A stretch of DNA of 64,000 nucleotides from Collybiopsis luxurians FD-317 M1. Its lineage: Eukaryota; Basidiomycota; Agaricomycetes; Agaricales; Omphalotaceae. The stretch spans positions 934,245-998,244 of the forward strand of contig KN834760.1 in assembly GCA_000827265.1 (NCBI GenBank), given 5' to 3'. The notes below the pieces were generated by a model. The model did no database searches. It was not told the DNA's origin and worked only from the letters and a program-made list of their open reading frames with translations. Made by a program: the position numbers and the translations under genes. Positions 1 through 12,300 of the stretch are shown in pieces; the first letter of the stretch is position 1; every line of letters begins with the position of its first letter.

Positions 1-1804
1 ACTACATCATATCGATTGTGCGTCAGATTCTTTTTAAGGTACGCAATGATATCCTGGTTCTCCATCCAGGGGGAGACGAGGCAAAAGGAGGGATAAAAAA
101 GCTCAACGTTTACGCCGAGAAGAGGGAGGATGTTTGGATGTTTGAGCTGGCGCCATACGAGGGCCTCATTACAAAATTGCTGGGAAGCAGCGTACGGTTA
201 AGAGTTGGTCACGCACAATCATACGAGTCGGCGAAAACTTACCTTCCGAATCTTCTCGCGAACATCCTCATCTGGTTCCAGAATCAGCCGAAGTACCTTC
301 AAGCAAATTGACTGATTCGACCCTGCAATTCCGCGCCATATGTCCTTCGACAGATACATTAATAGTCAACCGATTCGATTGGTGGAAGCACTCACTGCGA
401 ACCCTCCTCCGCCGATCGGATTTTGACCGTCTCGTTGGAGTTCTTTTATGAACAGCGAAGAGGGCAAGATCTCATATCGAGTAGCCAAATGACGGAGAGA
501 CTGCAAACCTCTCATACGATATACATTCAAACTTATACCCAAGCTATCCGAGTGCCCTTGATCGGTGTAATCCAAGTCCTACAGCAAAAGATCACGTTAG
601 CTCCCCCGAAGTGCTAATGACCGAGTGCGCACCGACTGCAGAACATCCACAAGCTTTTGTATCAAGAATTTGTCATGCTTGTGATACGATGCAAGTGAAT
701 CCAGTGTCCAGCCTAATATCTGCCCGTCGCCCGCGCCTGCGGATTTCCGTTTGAAGCCAAGATCACGTCGAAGGTTGGCAACAGTTATATCGAATGAGCC
801 TAGTGAGGCAGACATTGTATCAGTACTCAGCAACGTAATTCACATAAAGGTACAAACCCCTTCCTTGATTTGCGGAACCGGCGGTTGCATCCTCCGGAGG
901 CATGAAAACACCTTCCTCTACGAACGAACTCAAGGAGGATGTCGAAGCAAAGGCATTGCCCGCGCCGGCGTCTCCATTCTTGTTGTCAGCATCATGAAAT
1001 GGACGATAATGTAAATGTGTGTTTGAGACCATTGGCGTGCGCGAAGATGAAGTTGGACCTGTATTCACTTCAGTCCGGGCTTGAAGAGGAACGTCCATTT
1101 GCTCTAGGTGGGGGACACTAGATAGGTGGATAGATTGAGCGAATGCCAAAGGGGCGCAGTAGACCAACATATTACCGCCAGGTAAGCCGGACGCATATGG
1201 AGGAAAACTAGATCCAGATGCGAAAGCGGGTAATGGAGATGAGGGAAATGCGGAGGATGTCGATGAGCTGTTATTCAGATGAGCACTTTCTTTGAAGGCC
1301 TGGTTGAGAAGCATCTGGGGTCAGCTGAGTCTGGAATTGAGCTAGTCGCTGAGGACGTACATTAAAAACCCCGTCGCACCCGGAAGCCCATTCTCCTTCA
1401 TATTTTACATACGAATCTATTTTCCCCTTCCGCACCGCCTCCCAAGCTTCGACGCGCAACTCTTCGGGAGATACATCCAATCCACCGATAATCGTGTCTT
1501 TGTATCTCGCAGGACCATAGGATGATAAAGGCCATAAGGGCTTTCCTTTGCCTAGAGTTATGTCTTCTAAAATAGTTTGAGGGCTATACGCAGATACAAG
1601 GGTGACAATTTGGATTAGATTGGATTCGAGTTTGGGTTTGGGGATGCGTAGACATTGCATGTTTTTGGGAGATTTTGAGGGGATATTGTGGATCAGATAA
1701 CGAGAGTCATGAATCAGCAAGGGCCTCAAAGCTTTCACTACGGAAAAAGAAACACATACGTGAACATATCCAAAGGGTCTACGTCCAATTCGTAGTTTAA
1801 CCAA
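1..1804 (-). CDS. TKL kinase copy A with Nup42/AMO1-like N-terminal segment (3' end outside window)
   Basis: This is the 5' part of a minus-strand multi-exon kinase gene; the C-lobe lies beyond the left edge. Seen from upstream to downstream: a segment at about 1650-1380 containing PLWPLSSYGPARYKD and SPEELRVEAWEAV, which resembles the conserved part of fungal Nup42/AMO1-type nucleoporins; a Ser/Thr-rich linker (1314-858); a phase-1 intron (800-857, GTTTGT...CTAG); the shared pre-kinase segment beginning GSFDIT (799-600); a glycine loop NPIGGGGFA (about 405-435); the VAIK-type lysine in ICLKVLRL; and the alpha-C region QFCNEALVWRQLKHPN (near 150). A 46-nt intron near 1316-1361 would join the nucleoporin-like frame to the linker frame. 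The true start is uncertain, and I found no CCCH finger upstream, so the nucleoporin part looks incomplete. The linker resembles copy D. Confidence 0.6.
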
Positions 1805-1985
1805 AGCCGTTATATAATGGTTTTACAACTCACTTGTGAAGGATTCATTCATCTTCACAGTTGGCCATGGATGAACAGAAACTTTCCAAGTGAAAGAAAC
1901 ATGCAACCGGTATATGTTGCACCAGTGCTTGGGACAGTGATAAACGCTAAGCTGCCAGTGCCACTTTCGCGTACTTACACGTGTG

Positions 1986-2010
1986 GTGAGCGCTATCGTT
2001 TAGCGCTCAC
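1986..2010. repeat. Perfect 10-bp hairpin between copies A and B
   Basis: Arms GTGAGCGCTA (1986-1995) and TAGCGCTCAC (2001-2010) surround a 5-nt loop. It lies in the roughly 300-bp gap between the 5' end of copy A and the 3' end of copy B. No function can be assigned. Confidence 0.6.
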
Positions 2011-2106
2011 GCAATCCCGGTCGCGCGATCACAGCGTTCAGTTGTAAGCTCTAGTGTACAGTACCTATGCTAGAAATTGCCTTATCGTAAAATAAACGTT
2101 TTCAAT

Positions 2107-4514
2107 TCAAGTGTCCATTCGTATGCCTTGCAAAGTGTCATGAATTCCCTGCGAGTCGGGACGAGCTGATGGATCTTGCGCCCAGCACCGATCCATGAGC
2201 TCCCAAAGAGAGTCCGTACACCAGATATTCTGTTGAGGACGAGCGGGCCGTTCTCCTTTAGACAAGCTATGGATTACTGCGCCGTCGTTCTTCTTGGTAT
2301 TGAATGGAGGTTGAAGTGTTAAGATCTGCATGAAGATACGTAAATTGGTACTGACGAGTTGATCATAAAGAGTACCTCAATGATAGTACAACCGAACGCA
2401 TAAACGTCTGTTGAGAGGCTGCTCGAAGCCAGCTTGTCTGCGCTGTCCGGTATCTGAAGTTCAGGTGCCATCCATCGCGTTGCTCCCCTGACATTCGTCG
2501 TTGCGGCAGTAGACCATATCTGCGATTCAGTACTGACGACAGATAGGCCAAAATCTGCTAGGCAACAGTGCAGATCGGCTGTAACTAGTATGTTAGCCTG
2601 ACGAACCAGGGCAATTTAGTACGCAGAAAACTTCTGTACATGAAAGAATTTTAATATACATACCCCTCGAATATCGCCGTGTATGACCGGGGGGTCCCTG
2701 GAATGAAGATATAAAAGGCCTGCAGCAATTTCAGAGAGCTAAAACAAATGAGAGGGTTGCTTGAACGACTACGAGGATTACTCGCTCACCACACTATATC
2801 GGTTGTGCATTGGATTCCTTTTAAGGTACGCAATGATATCCTTGTTCTCCATCCAGGGGGAGACGAGGCAAAAAGAGGGGTCGAAAAGCTGAACATTGAC
2901 GCCGATAAGGGGGAGGATGTTTGGATGTTTGAGCTGGCGCCATACGAGGGCCTCATTACAAAATTGCTGACGAGAGGAGTACGGTTAGAAATTCGTCATG
3001 CAAATATCATAAGTGGTCAAATATTACCTTCCGAATCTTCTCTCGAACGTCCTCGTCTGGTTCCAAAATCAGCCGGAGTACCTTCAAACAAACTGACTGA
3101 TTCGATCCCGTGGTTCCGCGCCAGATATCCTTCAGCGAATGTCAATGTCAAAGACAATCAGCTCAATACCTGGTGATACTCACTGCGAACCCTCCTCCTC
3201 TAATTGGATTTTGACCAATTCGCTGCAGATCTTGTACGAATAACGAGGATGGCAGAATCTCGTACTTAGTGGCCAAATGACGGAGCGACCGCAAGCATCT
3301 CATGTGATATACCCTCAAATTCATTCCCAAGTTAAATGGATGCCCTTGCTCGGTGTAATCCAAGTCCTACAGCGAGCAAATTATGTTAGCTCCTGCATAC
3401 AACTTCTGATGGTTCTGAAATGCAAACCGACTGCAGAACATCTACAAGTTGTTGTACCAACGATTTATCATGTTTGTGATAGGGTACAAGAAGCTCTGGT
3501 GTCCATTTCGGTCTTTTGACATTGCCTATGCCAACAGGGATTTCTTTGAAGCCAAGGTGGTATTGTAAGTTTTCAGTAGTTATGTCAAACAGATCTGGTT
3601 TGCGATATAAACCCTTTCGGCCAGACTGCGTGGTAGCTACTTCCATAGATACCCACTTCCTTGAAACATCTTCTATCAGTAAGTCCACAGCGGCCGATGA
3701 TAACGATCTTTTGGCCCGAGGAGGCCTTGAATCTAGGGCTATCTGGTTGGTAAATGGGCGGTCCGAATCAGCGGCGGTAGAGTTACGGCGCAGAATCGTA
3801 GTGGCTTCGAGGTCGATTTGCTTCCAATTGGAAGAAGAGTGAGCCGAAGTGGGGGAAGATATTGCTATGTCCCGAGTCTCACGGCGACCATCTAGTTGTG
3901 CATTTAATGTCGCTTTAGAAAATGCAGCAGCAGGACTCCCTGGGCTGCCGGATCGACGGGCTTTGGTCGGTCTCAAAGCAAGAGACTTGAATGCTCTACC
4001 GCTGCTGCTCTGAGACTGCCTGGACGAGGGTCGATTGCTGCTGGTAAATCCACTGAGGATGCACTTGATATCAGGGGGGATAGGAATATTGTAAATAATA
4101 CTGATGGACCGCCAGTCGGCGGCCTCAATCAAGTAATATTCGCTCTGAGCTGGGGGGCGACAGCACCCCGGCCAACCTGGATTGATTGCGGACTTCTCAA
4201 AGGGATTGGAACGTGCCCACCGACAGTAACCGCAAGAATTGAAGGTCTGAACTGGAAGAAAGAGTGCATTACGGATAATTAGTCTGTTGCATCATAATGT
4301 GGATACCTTCAGCATTCCTTAAGTAGAGGACATCAAACCGAGGATGGAGAGTACGGTTCTTGCAGACTTCGCGAATATGGGGACACCTAGTTTACAATGA
4401 GGAAGAGGTTGAAAACTGCAAGACGTATATATATGCCGACTTTGGATGGGGAAAAGCCTTGCACATGGGACAGGCACTGACTACGAGGTTGACTGAGCCC
4501 TCGATATAGCACAT
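2107..4514 (-). CDS. TKL kinase copy B with cysteine-rich N-terminal domain
   Basis: Complete minus-strand gene, stop at 2107. The chosen start is the ATG at 4514 in a good context (ACCATG). Exon 1 reads MCYIEGSVNLVVSACPMCKA. Exon 2 (4307-4386) begins CPHIREVCKNRT. Exon 3, from 4251, has CGYCRWARSNP and PGWPGCC, which together make a Cys/His-rich, probably zinc-binding region. A basic Ser-rich linker follows, then the shared pre-kinase segment (LFDITTENLQYHLGF; KHDKSLVQQLVDVLQS) and the kinase. The kinase has a glycine loop near 3190-3210, HGDIRG (about 2665-2690), an ADFG-type magnesium loop (about 2552), RWMAPELQIP, and the C-terminal RCWAQDPSARPDS. All catalytic motifs are present. The phase-1 intron that precedes FDIT in copies A, C and D is replaced here by 18 in-frame bases. 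The donor of intron 1 (near 4437) is weak. Confidence 0.7.
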
Positions 4515-4784
4515 GGTGGGAGATGGGAAGTAAGGCGGTTTCCGCGCTTATAAGCGATGGCAGTTCCAACACCTGTCAGTGTTAGAATAAAGACTTCAAA
4601 TTAAAACCATAGTTGCCCAATAGGTAAGCTGATTGACAGTACTCTTACCCCGCCTCTGGGCAAGCGTTTGCGTTTTGAGCTGAGCCAAGAATCTCAATAT
4701 TTACAGACTCGGAATTCAGTTGATTATAGGTATATCCTAGTCATTATTTACACTACATGTTCAGCCCTTATGAAAGTGGATGAT

Positions 4785-7700
4785 TTAAGTGTCCATTCGT
4801 ATTGCTTGCAAAGTGTCAAAAATTTCTTGGGAGTCGGGACGAGCTGACGGATCTTGCGCCCAGCACCGATTCATGAGCTCCCAAAGAGGGTCTGTACACC
4901 AACTGTTCTGTTGAGGACGAGCGGGTCTTCCTCCTACAACTAAGCTATGAATGATTGCACCGTCAGTTTTCTTGTCATGGAATGGAGGCTGAAGTGTTAA
5001 GATCTGCGAGAAATATGTAAATAAGTATCAATGGGTATTCTGTCATAAAATACCTCGATAATGGTACACCCAAACGCGTACACATCTGTGGAGGGGCGGC
5101 TCGAAGCCAACTTGCCTGATCCGTCTGGTATCTGGAGCTCAGGTGCCATCCATCGCGTTGCTCCCTTCATATTCGTTGTCGTCGCGTTGGACCATATTTG
5201 AGATTCGGTATTGACCACCGATAAACCAAAATCAGCGAGGACACATTTGAAATCGGCTGTAACAAGTATGTTGGCCTGTTTAAAAAATAATTCAGTTTAC
5301 AGCAGATCCTCAACGAAAAATTCAAGTTCACGAACCCCTCGAATATCACCGTGTATCACCGGTGGAGTCCTTGAATGGAGATAGGAAAGTCCCGCTGCAA
5401 CTTCGGAAAACTAATATCCATGCGACGGTATTCCTTAAATGATTGTGTGAGAGACACTTACCACATTGAATCGATTATGCGTCGGACTCCGTTTCAGATA
5501 TGTGATTATATCTTGGTTCTCCATCCACGGGGAGACGAGGCAAAACGAGGGGTGGAAATACTGAATATTGACGCCAAGAAGAGGGAGGATGTTGGGGTGT
5601 TTGAGCTGGCGCCATACGAGAGCTTCATTACAGAATTGCTGGTAGATAGTCAGAAATTTGCCAAGCACTATCTTGCTAGTTGGCGAGCATTTACCTTACG
5701 GATCTTCTCACGAACGTCCTCGTCTGGCTCCAGAATTAGCCGTAATACCTTCAAGCAAACTGATTGATTCAACCCTTTAGTTCCGCGCCATATATCCTTC
5801 ACTCCGTATGTTAACATTCTGTAGACGGTGAATTCAATTCCTTCAGCAAACACTCACCGCGAACCCTCCTCCACCAATTGGGTTTCGACCAACTCGGTGA
5901 ATATCTCGTACGAATAACGAAGATGGTAAACTCTGGTACTGAGATGCCAGATACCGAAGGGAATGTAGGCATCTCGTATAATACAACTTTAAGTTCAATC
6001 CCTGATTATCCAAAAGCCCCCGTACGGCGTAGTCCAGGTCCTGCAGCAAATAAGTCATGTTATTTTAGCCAAAGCCACTCATGCTAGATATTCTGAATGC
6101 AAACCGATTGCAGGAGATCGACAAGCTGTTGTACCAATGATTCATCATGTTTGTGATAGGGTACGAGCAGCTCTGGTGTCCATTTTGGTCTTGTTTCATC
6201 GTCTGTGCCGGAAGCAATTTCTTTTGAGCAAAGATGGTGTCGCAGGTTTGTGGGGGTTATATCGAAGGGATCTAGTTTGTGAACGTGTCAATGCTTAGCA
6301 GTAAGCTCAAAATAGAAATACAAACCCGTTCGTTGGGTAGGCTCCGCGGTAGCTTCTTTCATAGCCACCCATTCTGTCGAAACATCTTCTTCTACGAGCG
6401 AACCCACAGGAGCCATTGAGGTTTTACTAGCCTCTGAATTTGCAGCTTGACGCAGTCGTGAAGGTGTTGGAGTTACAGAAGGTGTTGGAGTTACAGAGGT
6501 TGTTGGAGTTACAGAACGTGTTGGAGTTATAGTAGGCGTTGGAGTAGTAGGAGGTGAAACGGGTTCTGATATCAACTCTGCCTCTGCCTCTGCCTTCGTT
6601 TCGACCTCAAAGCTTGATATAAGGTCATGCGAATCTGCTGAAGATTCGAGGTTGCTGGAGAAGTCCGCGTTGGTAGGCGGCTTCAGGAGTTCATCGAGTG
6701 AAACATGAAGTTCTAAGCAAGTAGAATTTATGCGTCATGATAACCGAGAACAGCGCTTGCTACTCACGTTTAGCGATATTTTGTAAAGCCCATTGCTCCA
6801 GTTTTGTCCCGCGTTCCGTACGACTTCCTCCCATGAACCCTCCTGCATCTCGTATCTCCTTCCACATCGGCCTCCCTGCTCTGCCTAAACCTGTTGAAGT
6901 TTTTAAAAGCTTGTCATTTGGCCCGCTCATCCACCGTAACACTTCCTTACATGCCCTTTCGACATGAATCCTTATAGGAGATGTAAAGCGAAGCTGGAAT
7001 TGAGGTTGGTTTTTTCGGAAGGAGTGTTGGGCAGGCAACGTCATAAGAGTTTGATATACCAGTGGCGCATTTGTTGGTTTCAGCCCACGAACAAGGGAAG
7101 CCAAAATCAGAGAGACACGGCGAGTATCTTCAGAGGGTGTATGCGAGGAAGGTGATGAACGAGACCTAGATGGAGTATATGACTGTGATGCGCGTAAGAG
7201 AATCCTATGCCACTCAGAGTACTGGGTCGTTTTTGTAGAGCTTTTGGGAAGGGGAGGAGTAAAGCACTCTAGTACTCTCTCCGCCAAACACTCATCAATG
7301 ATATCCCTTGCGCGGAGGAGGTCTCTGCGGACTGTTTGGAAGTGCCAATCCACGCTATCGGTATCCCTTGCAGCTTTCCCCAGCTTTTCACCTAATGTAT
7401 CCTCCACAGCAAAGAGCATTGCCCAGATCTTCCCTCCACCTGTGACTTTTCCTCTGCCTGCTTCGGCATACGCGGTTCTCTTGATTTCATCGAAAATGGT
7501 CTCTTTTAATCCCTCATCCAGGCCAGCCCATTCATGTGTCACCCAGCCGTCACCTAGTAGTCCCACCAGTGCTCTCCTTGCTCCCCGGTCCAGGTAAGGA
7601 TCATGTACTCCGACGGGGGAAAGGCCAGCAAGCTTGGCAGTGAATTGGAGTATACGCGGTGCATAATGGACACACGTGTCGCAACGACATCGTTCTACAA

Positions 7701-8780
7701 CCCCAGAAGGTGTAGCTTCCGGTGCTCGTTTGGTCCGAATAGTTGCATTATATTCAGCATCATCTAAATATGCAAGGAAGAGACCGTGGCATAATTCTAC
7801 AATGATTCGACTGCGAATCTCATTTAATAATGGGGAGAGATCCAAATGATGTGGTAAGGCAGCGAGATATATCTCCAATGCAGTAGCAATGTCGAGCGTC
7901 TCTGAAGAGAAGGCCAATGTACCGGAGTACAGATAACCTAGGATGAAATGGAACGAGACCTGGGTGAAGGGTGGGGATGGAAGTGATATTATGCTTGGAG
8001 AGGTGAGGGAGGAAGCAGTTAGTTGTGAGATTGAAGGGGTCGTTGTTAGATTTGAATTTGAGGTAAAAGCCGGTAGAAACAAATTCCTGAAATAATTAGA
8101 CCTTGAAACAAGTATGAACTTGTGTACGAAAAATGTTACTGATGTGTTTTTGTCTGCAGTCTCATCTGTATTTGAACCCGTGCTTGCACATTGAGCCAAA
8201 TGAATCTCGGCATCGGTATGCAACTGCAGTTTCCACATGAGTACTAGATCTTTCTTCAACTTTTCTAGTCCATCTTCTTCGCCACCCTCAGGGTGTTCAG
8301 AATCATGTCCGGTGTAAAACTTCTGGAGTTCATTGTAAAATGTGGCCGGGTCGACGGATGTTTGAATCCTTGTCAGCGCAGTACTATCTTTGATGAGTGA
8401 AGGATCGGCCGCAGGTTCTTCCAATTCCAGCTCGAGCTCATCCAAAGGCTCATGTGATTGTGCAGGTGAGCAAATTTCATGAAGAGGTCGCTGAAAGTAA
8501 CGGGATTGGAATGACTTTGGTGCTCGAGCAATTATAAGTGCTAAAGGAGTACTAATTTTGAGTCTACGATGGTTAAGAAAAAATAAATCACACCATTGTG
8601 TCCCCAAATTTCCTGTATTTTGCCTCCACCATCGGCCTGCCAAACGATATCAGGGAGACACCCAATTGCATTTTGGAACAGTTTTGTAAGATCCCCTTGC
8701 CATGAATAAGTTGAATGGCGGATGGCGTCCTGAAGGAAGTCGAAGGGTACCGAGAACGGGTACGGATTTTGGGCAGACAT
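4785..8780 (-). CDS. BTB-domain protein fused to TKL kinase (copy C)
   Basis: Complete minus-strand gene. The start is the ATG at 8780 (MSAQNPYPFSVPFDF) and the stop is at 4785. Intron 8541-8593 splits the BTB start (EIWGHNALIIARAPKSFQSR). A long exon (6768-8540) then holds the rest of the BTB fold (VHKFILVSRSNYFRNLF; FHFILGYLYSGTL) and a conserved C-terminal part ending GGFMGGSRTERGTKLEQWAL. After intron 6713-6767, a single exon (6326-6712, 387 bp, fully open) carries the BTB tail, a TPTPxxSVTP repeat and the kinase-module leader (SLVEEDVSTEWVAM). Intron 6272-6325 follows, then the shared pre-kinase segment (DPFDIT), a P-loop with IGGGGFA, IYQQFCNEALVWRQLKHPN, HGDIRG and DFG motifs, RWMAPELQIP and the C-lobe. 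The junction inside one open exon argues for a real fusion rather than two genes. BTB proteins often act as Cul3 adaptors or dimerisers, but partners here are unknown. Confidence 0.72.
6472..6560 (-). repeat. Short tandem repeat coding for Thr-Pro units
   Basis: Imperfect 18-bp units (GGAGTTACAGAAxGTGTT on the plus strand) encode TPTPSV/TPTTSV repeats. They lie exactly between the BTB-derived C-terminus and the kinase-module leader of copy C, so they mark the fusion joint. Confidence 0.75.
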
Positions 8781-9369
8781 TATCAATTAGGACGAGGCAT
8801 GAACAATTGCAGTTGATGGCGGCGAATGATAGGATTCCCAGTCGGCTACTGACCGGAGACACAATTTTCTTGCGATTTTCTGTCGCACCTTGAAAGCGTT
8901 TAGATTAACCTCTTTGGGCTAATCGATGAGTCAATGCCAGTAGATTACACTCGAATTAGGAAACATAGAATACACATTTCTGTTAAGAGAAACTTGTCCC
9001 ATTCATTTTGTTCGGTACTGTATGACAGCCAATCTATTGCTACTGATTGCCAAATGGCTGTATTGATCACAGGTTTCCTGGAGGCTAGAATGCGCTTGAC
9101 GCGGTGGTTTGAACAGCTACACTATTCCTACCGTTTTTGCTCAAGGGATAAGGGTTGGGAGCCAAGGAAAGACCTGGAAAGACAGATCACTGCTTGAGTT
9201 TGGACTTCATAATAATCCCTATGCCGCGGCATGCCGGAGAATTGGGCGCCTATGCATCGAACTCGTGTTGACACTGCCCTTCCAATTTCTATACCTTTTC
9301 TTGCTCCGAGCAAATATTGTGCCCTATATATGGCGACCTGGTCAGGGCATTCGATAAGCCTCGGTCAGG
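8781..9369. promoter_or_regulatory. Divergent intergenic region between BTB-kinase and RasGAP genes
   Basis: About 590 bp lie between two divergently transcribed start codons (8780 minus, 9370 plus). Short open frames occur but none has family features. Promoters of both genes must lie here or within 5' introns. I see no clear TATA element. Confidence 0.5.
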
Positions 9370-12300
9370 ATGCGCAAGACGTCCCAAATTCCCGTCGAAC
9401 CTTTTACTGTCGCTCCGAACGATTCTACCAGTTCAAATTCATCTCAGACCCTCTTGGGCACATTCCATGCTACTACCTCCTCAAATAGTGGTACTGTCTC
9501 ATCACCGTCACGGATGTTCGTTCAGCTTTTGGTGAATAGGCTGAAGAATAAGGTAAGGTTTATATTACACATTGCTTTTTTTTTTTTTACCACTAACATT
9601 CCCTCCAGTTGCCCTACAATTCTGGCGAATCTCTTGACCGTCTGGAGTCTGACAATGCCACTCAGCAAGCTGTAGATGCTTTAGTTAATTTGGCTCACGA
9701 AACATTAGATGTAGTTGGACAGGCTGTAGCGGAGTTGTTGGAAAAGTTAATCAAGGTAGCTTGCTTTTGCTTTTGTTCGGCAATGATAATCAACCAGAAT
9801 TACAGCAAAAAGATTCCCATGGAGTCGCCACGATCGAGCTTTTGCAATCCCAACTTTTTTTGCTCAAAGTCTTATCAGTAGCAATGGCTACCCGATCGCA
9901 GCCTGCTGTCCGACCTAGCTCTCGAGCAAGCACCATCAGGCCGACTGACGACAGGAGCACCGTCAATTCTCTTGCACCTACTGAAAAACTATGTTGGTCA
10001 GATTCTCCACCCCTGGATGAAGCCAGCGCGAAATATTTGCTCCTTGTAATGATTCTTCATCTTCGGCAAACGGCTGTCTCAGACCCACCTCTTATTTCTC
10101 CCTTGAGTCGTTTTGGGGATGTATCGTTCCGGGATTATGACGCGGAGGACATTGCGTCCAAGGCGACTGTATCTGCTTACATTCATGAAGCTACTGGGTT
10201 TTCTGTCTATGGGGACCATTCCCGCCCTCCCTCGGTCGCTCCGAGTATTTTCGGGAACCAAACCATCAATTCTTACGTGCTTCTTTCTGGAAACGATTCC
10301 GTATATGAGAAGACACCGTCCTCTTACATAAACTCTGCACAGAGCTTGACGCAACAGATCCAGAAATATGCCGGACGAATTATCTCCTACATATCGGCGT
10401 CAAACTGGAAAATAGTTTTTCAAAGATTGCAATCGAGAATTCCAATTTTATTGATGCCCAGCAACAAATCGCCTGACTTTTCAGATCTGTGGTTATTAGA
10501 GCACAGCGTTTTAGATCGTAGAAGACTTTTGCAGATTCTCAACGGTGCGCTCCTCCCGCTGTTTTGTGATTCATTGAGATTTATTGCTTGTTTTAGAACT
10601 TTCTTCGCTCCTGGTTAACATGAGTGAAGAAGGTCACAAGGCGATTGCTGGCCCGCTTCGTGCGGCAATCTGGAGCTGGATCGACCATTTCCCTCACGAG
10701 TTCAACGAGGTAGTCAACTTGCGCGGCGGCAAGATGACGGGAGCCTCCAGTATCTTTGACTTCTTGTATAGTATGTATTCGGGATCAGAGCGTGTGATTT
10801 GGCCGACGCTATCAATCCTCCGGTGCATCATTCCAGAGAGGATGTCGGATTTTCGCACGCTTGGATTCAATCCAGATCTCTTCAATCATCCCAGTAAGCT
10901 TGCATCAACTTTGTTAGCGTGTACGACGGATATATGTCGTGCAGCGATGTATATCAAGCCAACGGATGATGATATTCCATTGCAAGCTTTTGGGTATGAT
11001 TTAGCTAATGAACTCAAGGTATGTCAGTGTACTCCTAGCGAATGTGAATATCCTGGGAGTCAGTGACCACTTTCAGACCTATATCTGGAACCCGACCGGA
11101 AAGTCATTTTGGGAATTTAGCCAGGACATTGATGTTGCCCTTTGGGCAGAAGTGTTGATCTCAGTTTTTCGTTTCCTACAAGACACGCGTAAACTCTTCC
11201 TGGTCTGCCTTGAGCCTCAACGCTCAGACGCCGTAAAACTCTGCGCTGTCCGAGCATGTTTGACGCTCGCACAGGAGGTAATTCTATGTTATCAAAGTCT
11301 CCTAGGTTGCCGACTGTTATTTGATTAGGTTTCGCAATTTCCTTGGCAAAAACCGCTAGAAGAGTTGGAAAAAGTAGTTGGCCCACGCCTGCGTTACTTG
11401 CTCAGGGTACGTTGTTTAATCTCGAAGTTTGGATTGTAGTAATAACGTCCAACTGAACAGACATGTGTCAGCGCTGAAAAGAGCCCCTCGCGTCCCAGGA
11501 TGAAGAGGATTCTGGAAGACGCACTCACAGATCGAGAACTTCTCCTTTTGGGCATATTCTCGGTCTGGCAGGCTCGTCGGTCTTTTTTCTTTGCAGGTCT
11601 CTCCGAGATAGAGTTTGACGAATGGAGTGGTCTACCGGCGAAAATTTTCGGGTCTTCGCTCAGTATTGCAGTCAAGATTTCTGCAGCAAGTGCTATACTT
11701 CGTGAATTCGAATTAGCCTTCCAGCTGGACCTTTCAGACCCGAATCATGAGATGTTTGTGCACTGGCTGAAGATCACTTTGCAAGTAGCTTTCCCTCACA
11801 AGCGTATTTTGTCTTAAACTCGTAGTTTTCTAGGTATCAGATGCTTTCTACCATAACGATTACTCTGTTCAGCACACGGACCGAGGTAGAAACTCAGCGA
11901 GTGCTGGCGGGTATCCTTTTAAGGCTATTGGAGCTTTTTGCTCGGAATACTTATGTCGGTTTTCTTTTCACCGTCGATTATGATTTCCTGATTAGTTTTG
12001 GGATGTAGGACCCCATACTAGAACAAATTCAACGAGATCCTGCTCGTATTGCGCCAATGGTGCTCGCCGAAATTGCGTTGCTGGTGTCCTTGTCATCTGC
12101 AGACATTGATGTGTCGCGTACTGCCGCCAGGGGACTGCGCCTTGTGGCGCATATTGAGAATCAATCAAAAGCACCTATTAACCCGACTGTTAAGGAAGAG
12201 GACAAGTCGAAACGATATTCGGTGTATGACCGTTTAGGAGATCCGAAGTTTTTGGTTGTCGGTAAGTCGACGCTCGTTTATCGGTTGCTCGCGTTTTTCT

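Noticed and set aside
18..311. Plus-strand open frame repeated at 2748, 5375 and 24458
   Set aside because: It is the antisense shadow of the kinase N-lobe exon, repeated because the kinase is repeated.
1986..2010. Hairpin as a bacterial-type terminator
   Set aside because: The genome is eukaryotic and no T-run follows, so it was listed only as an inverted repeat.
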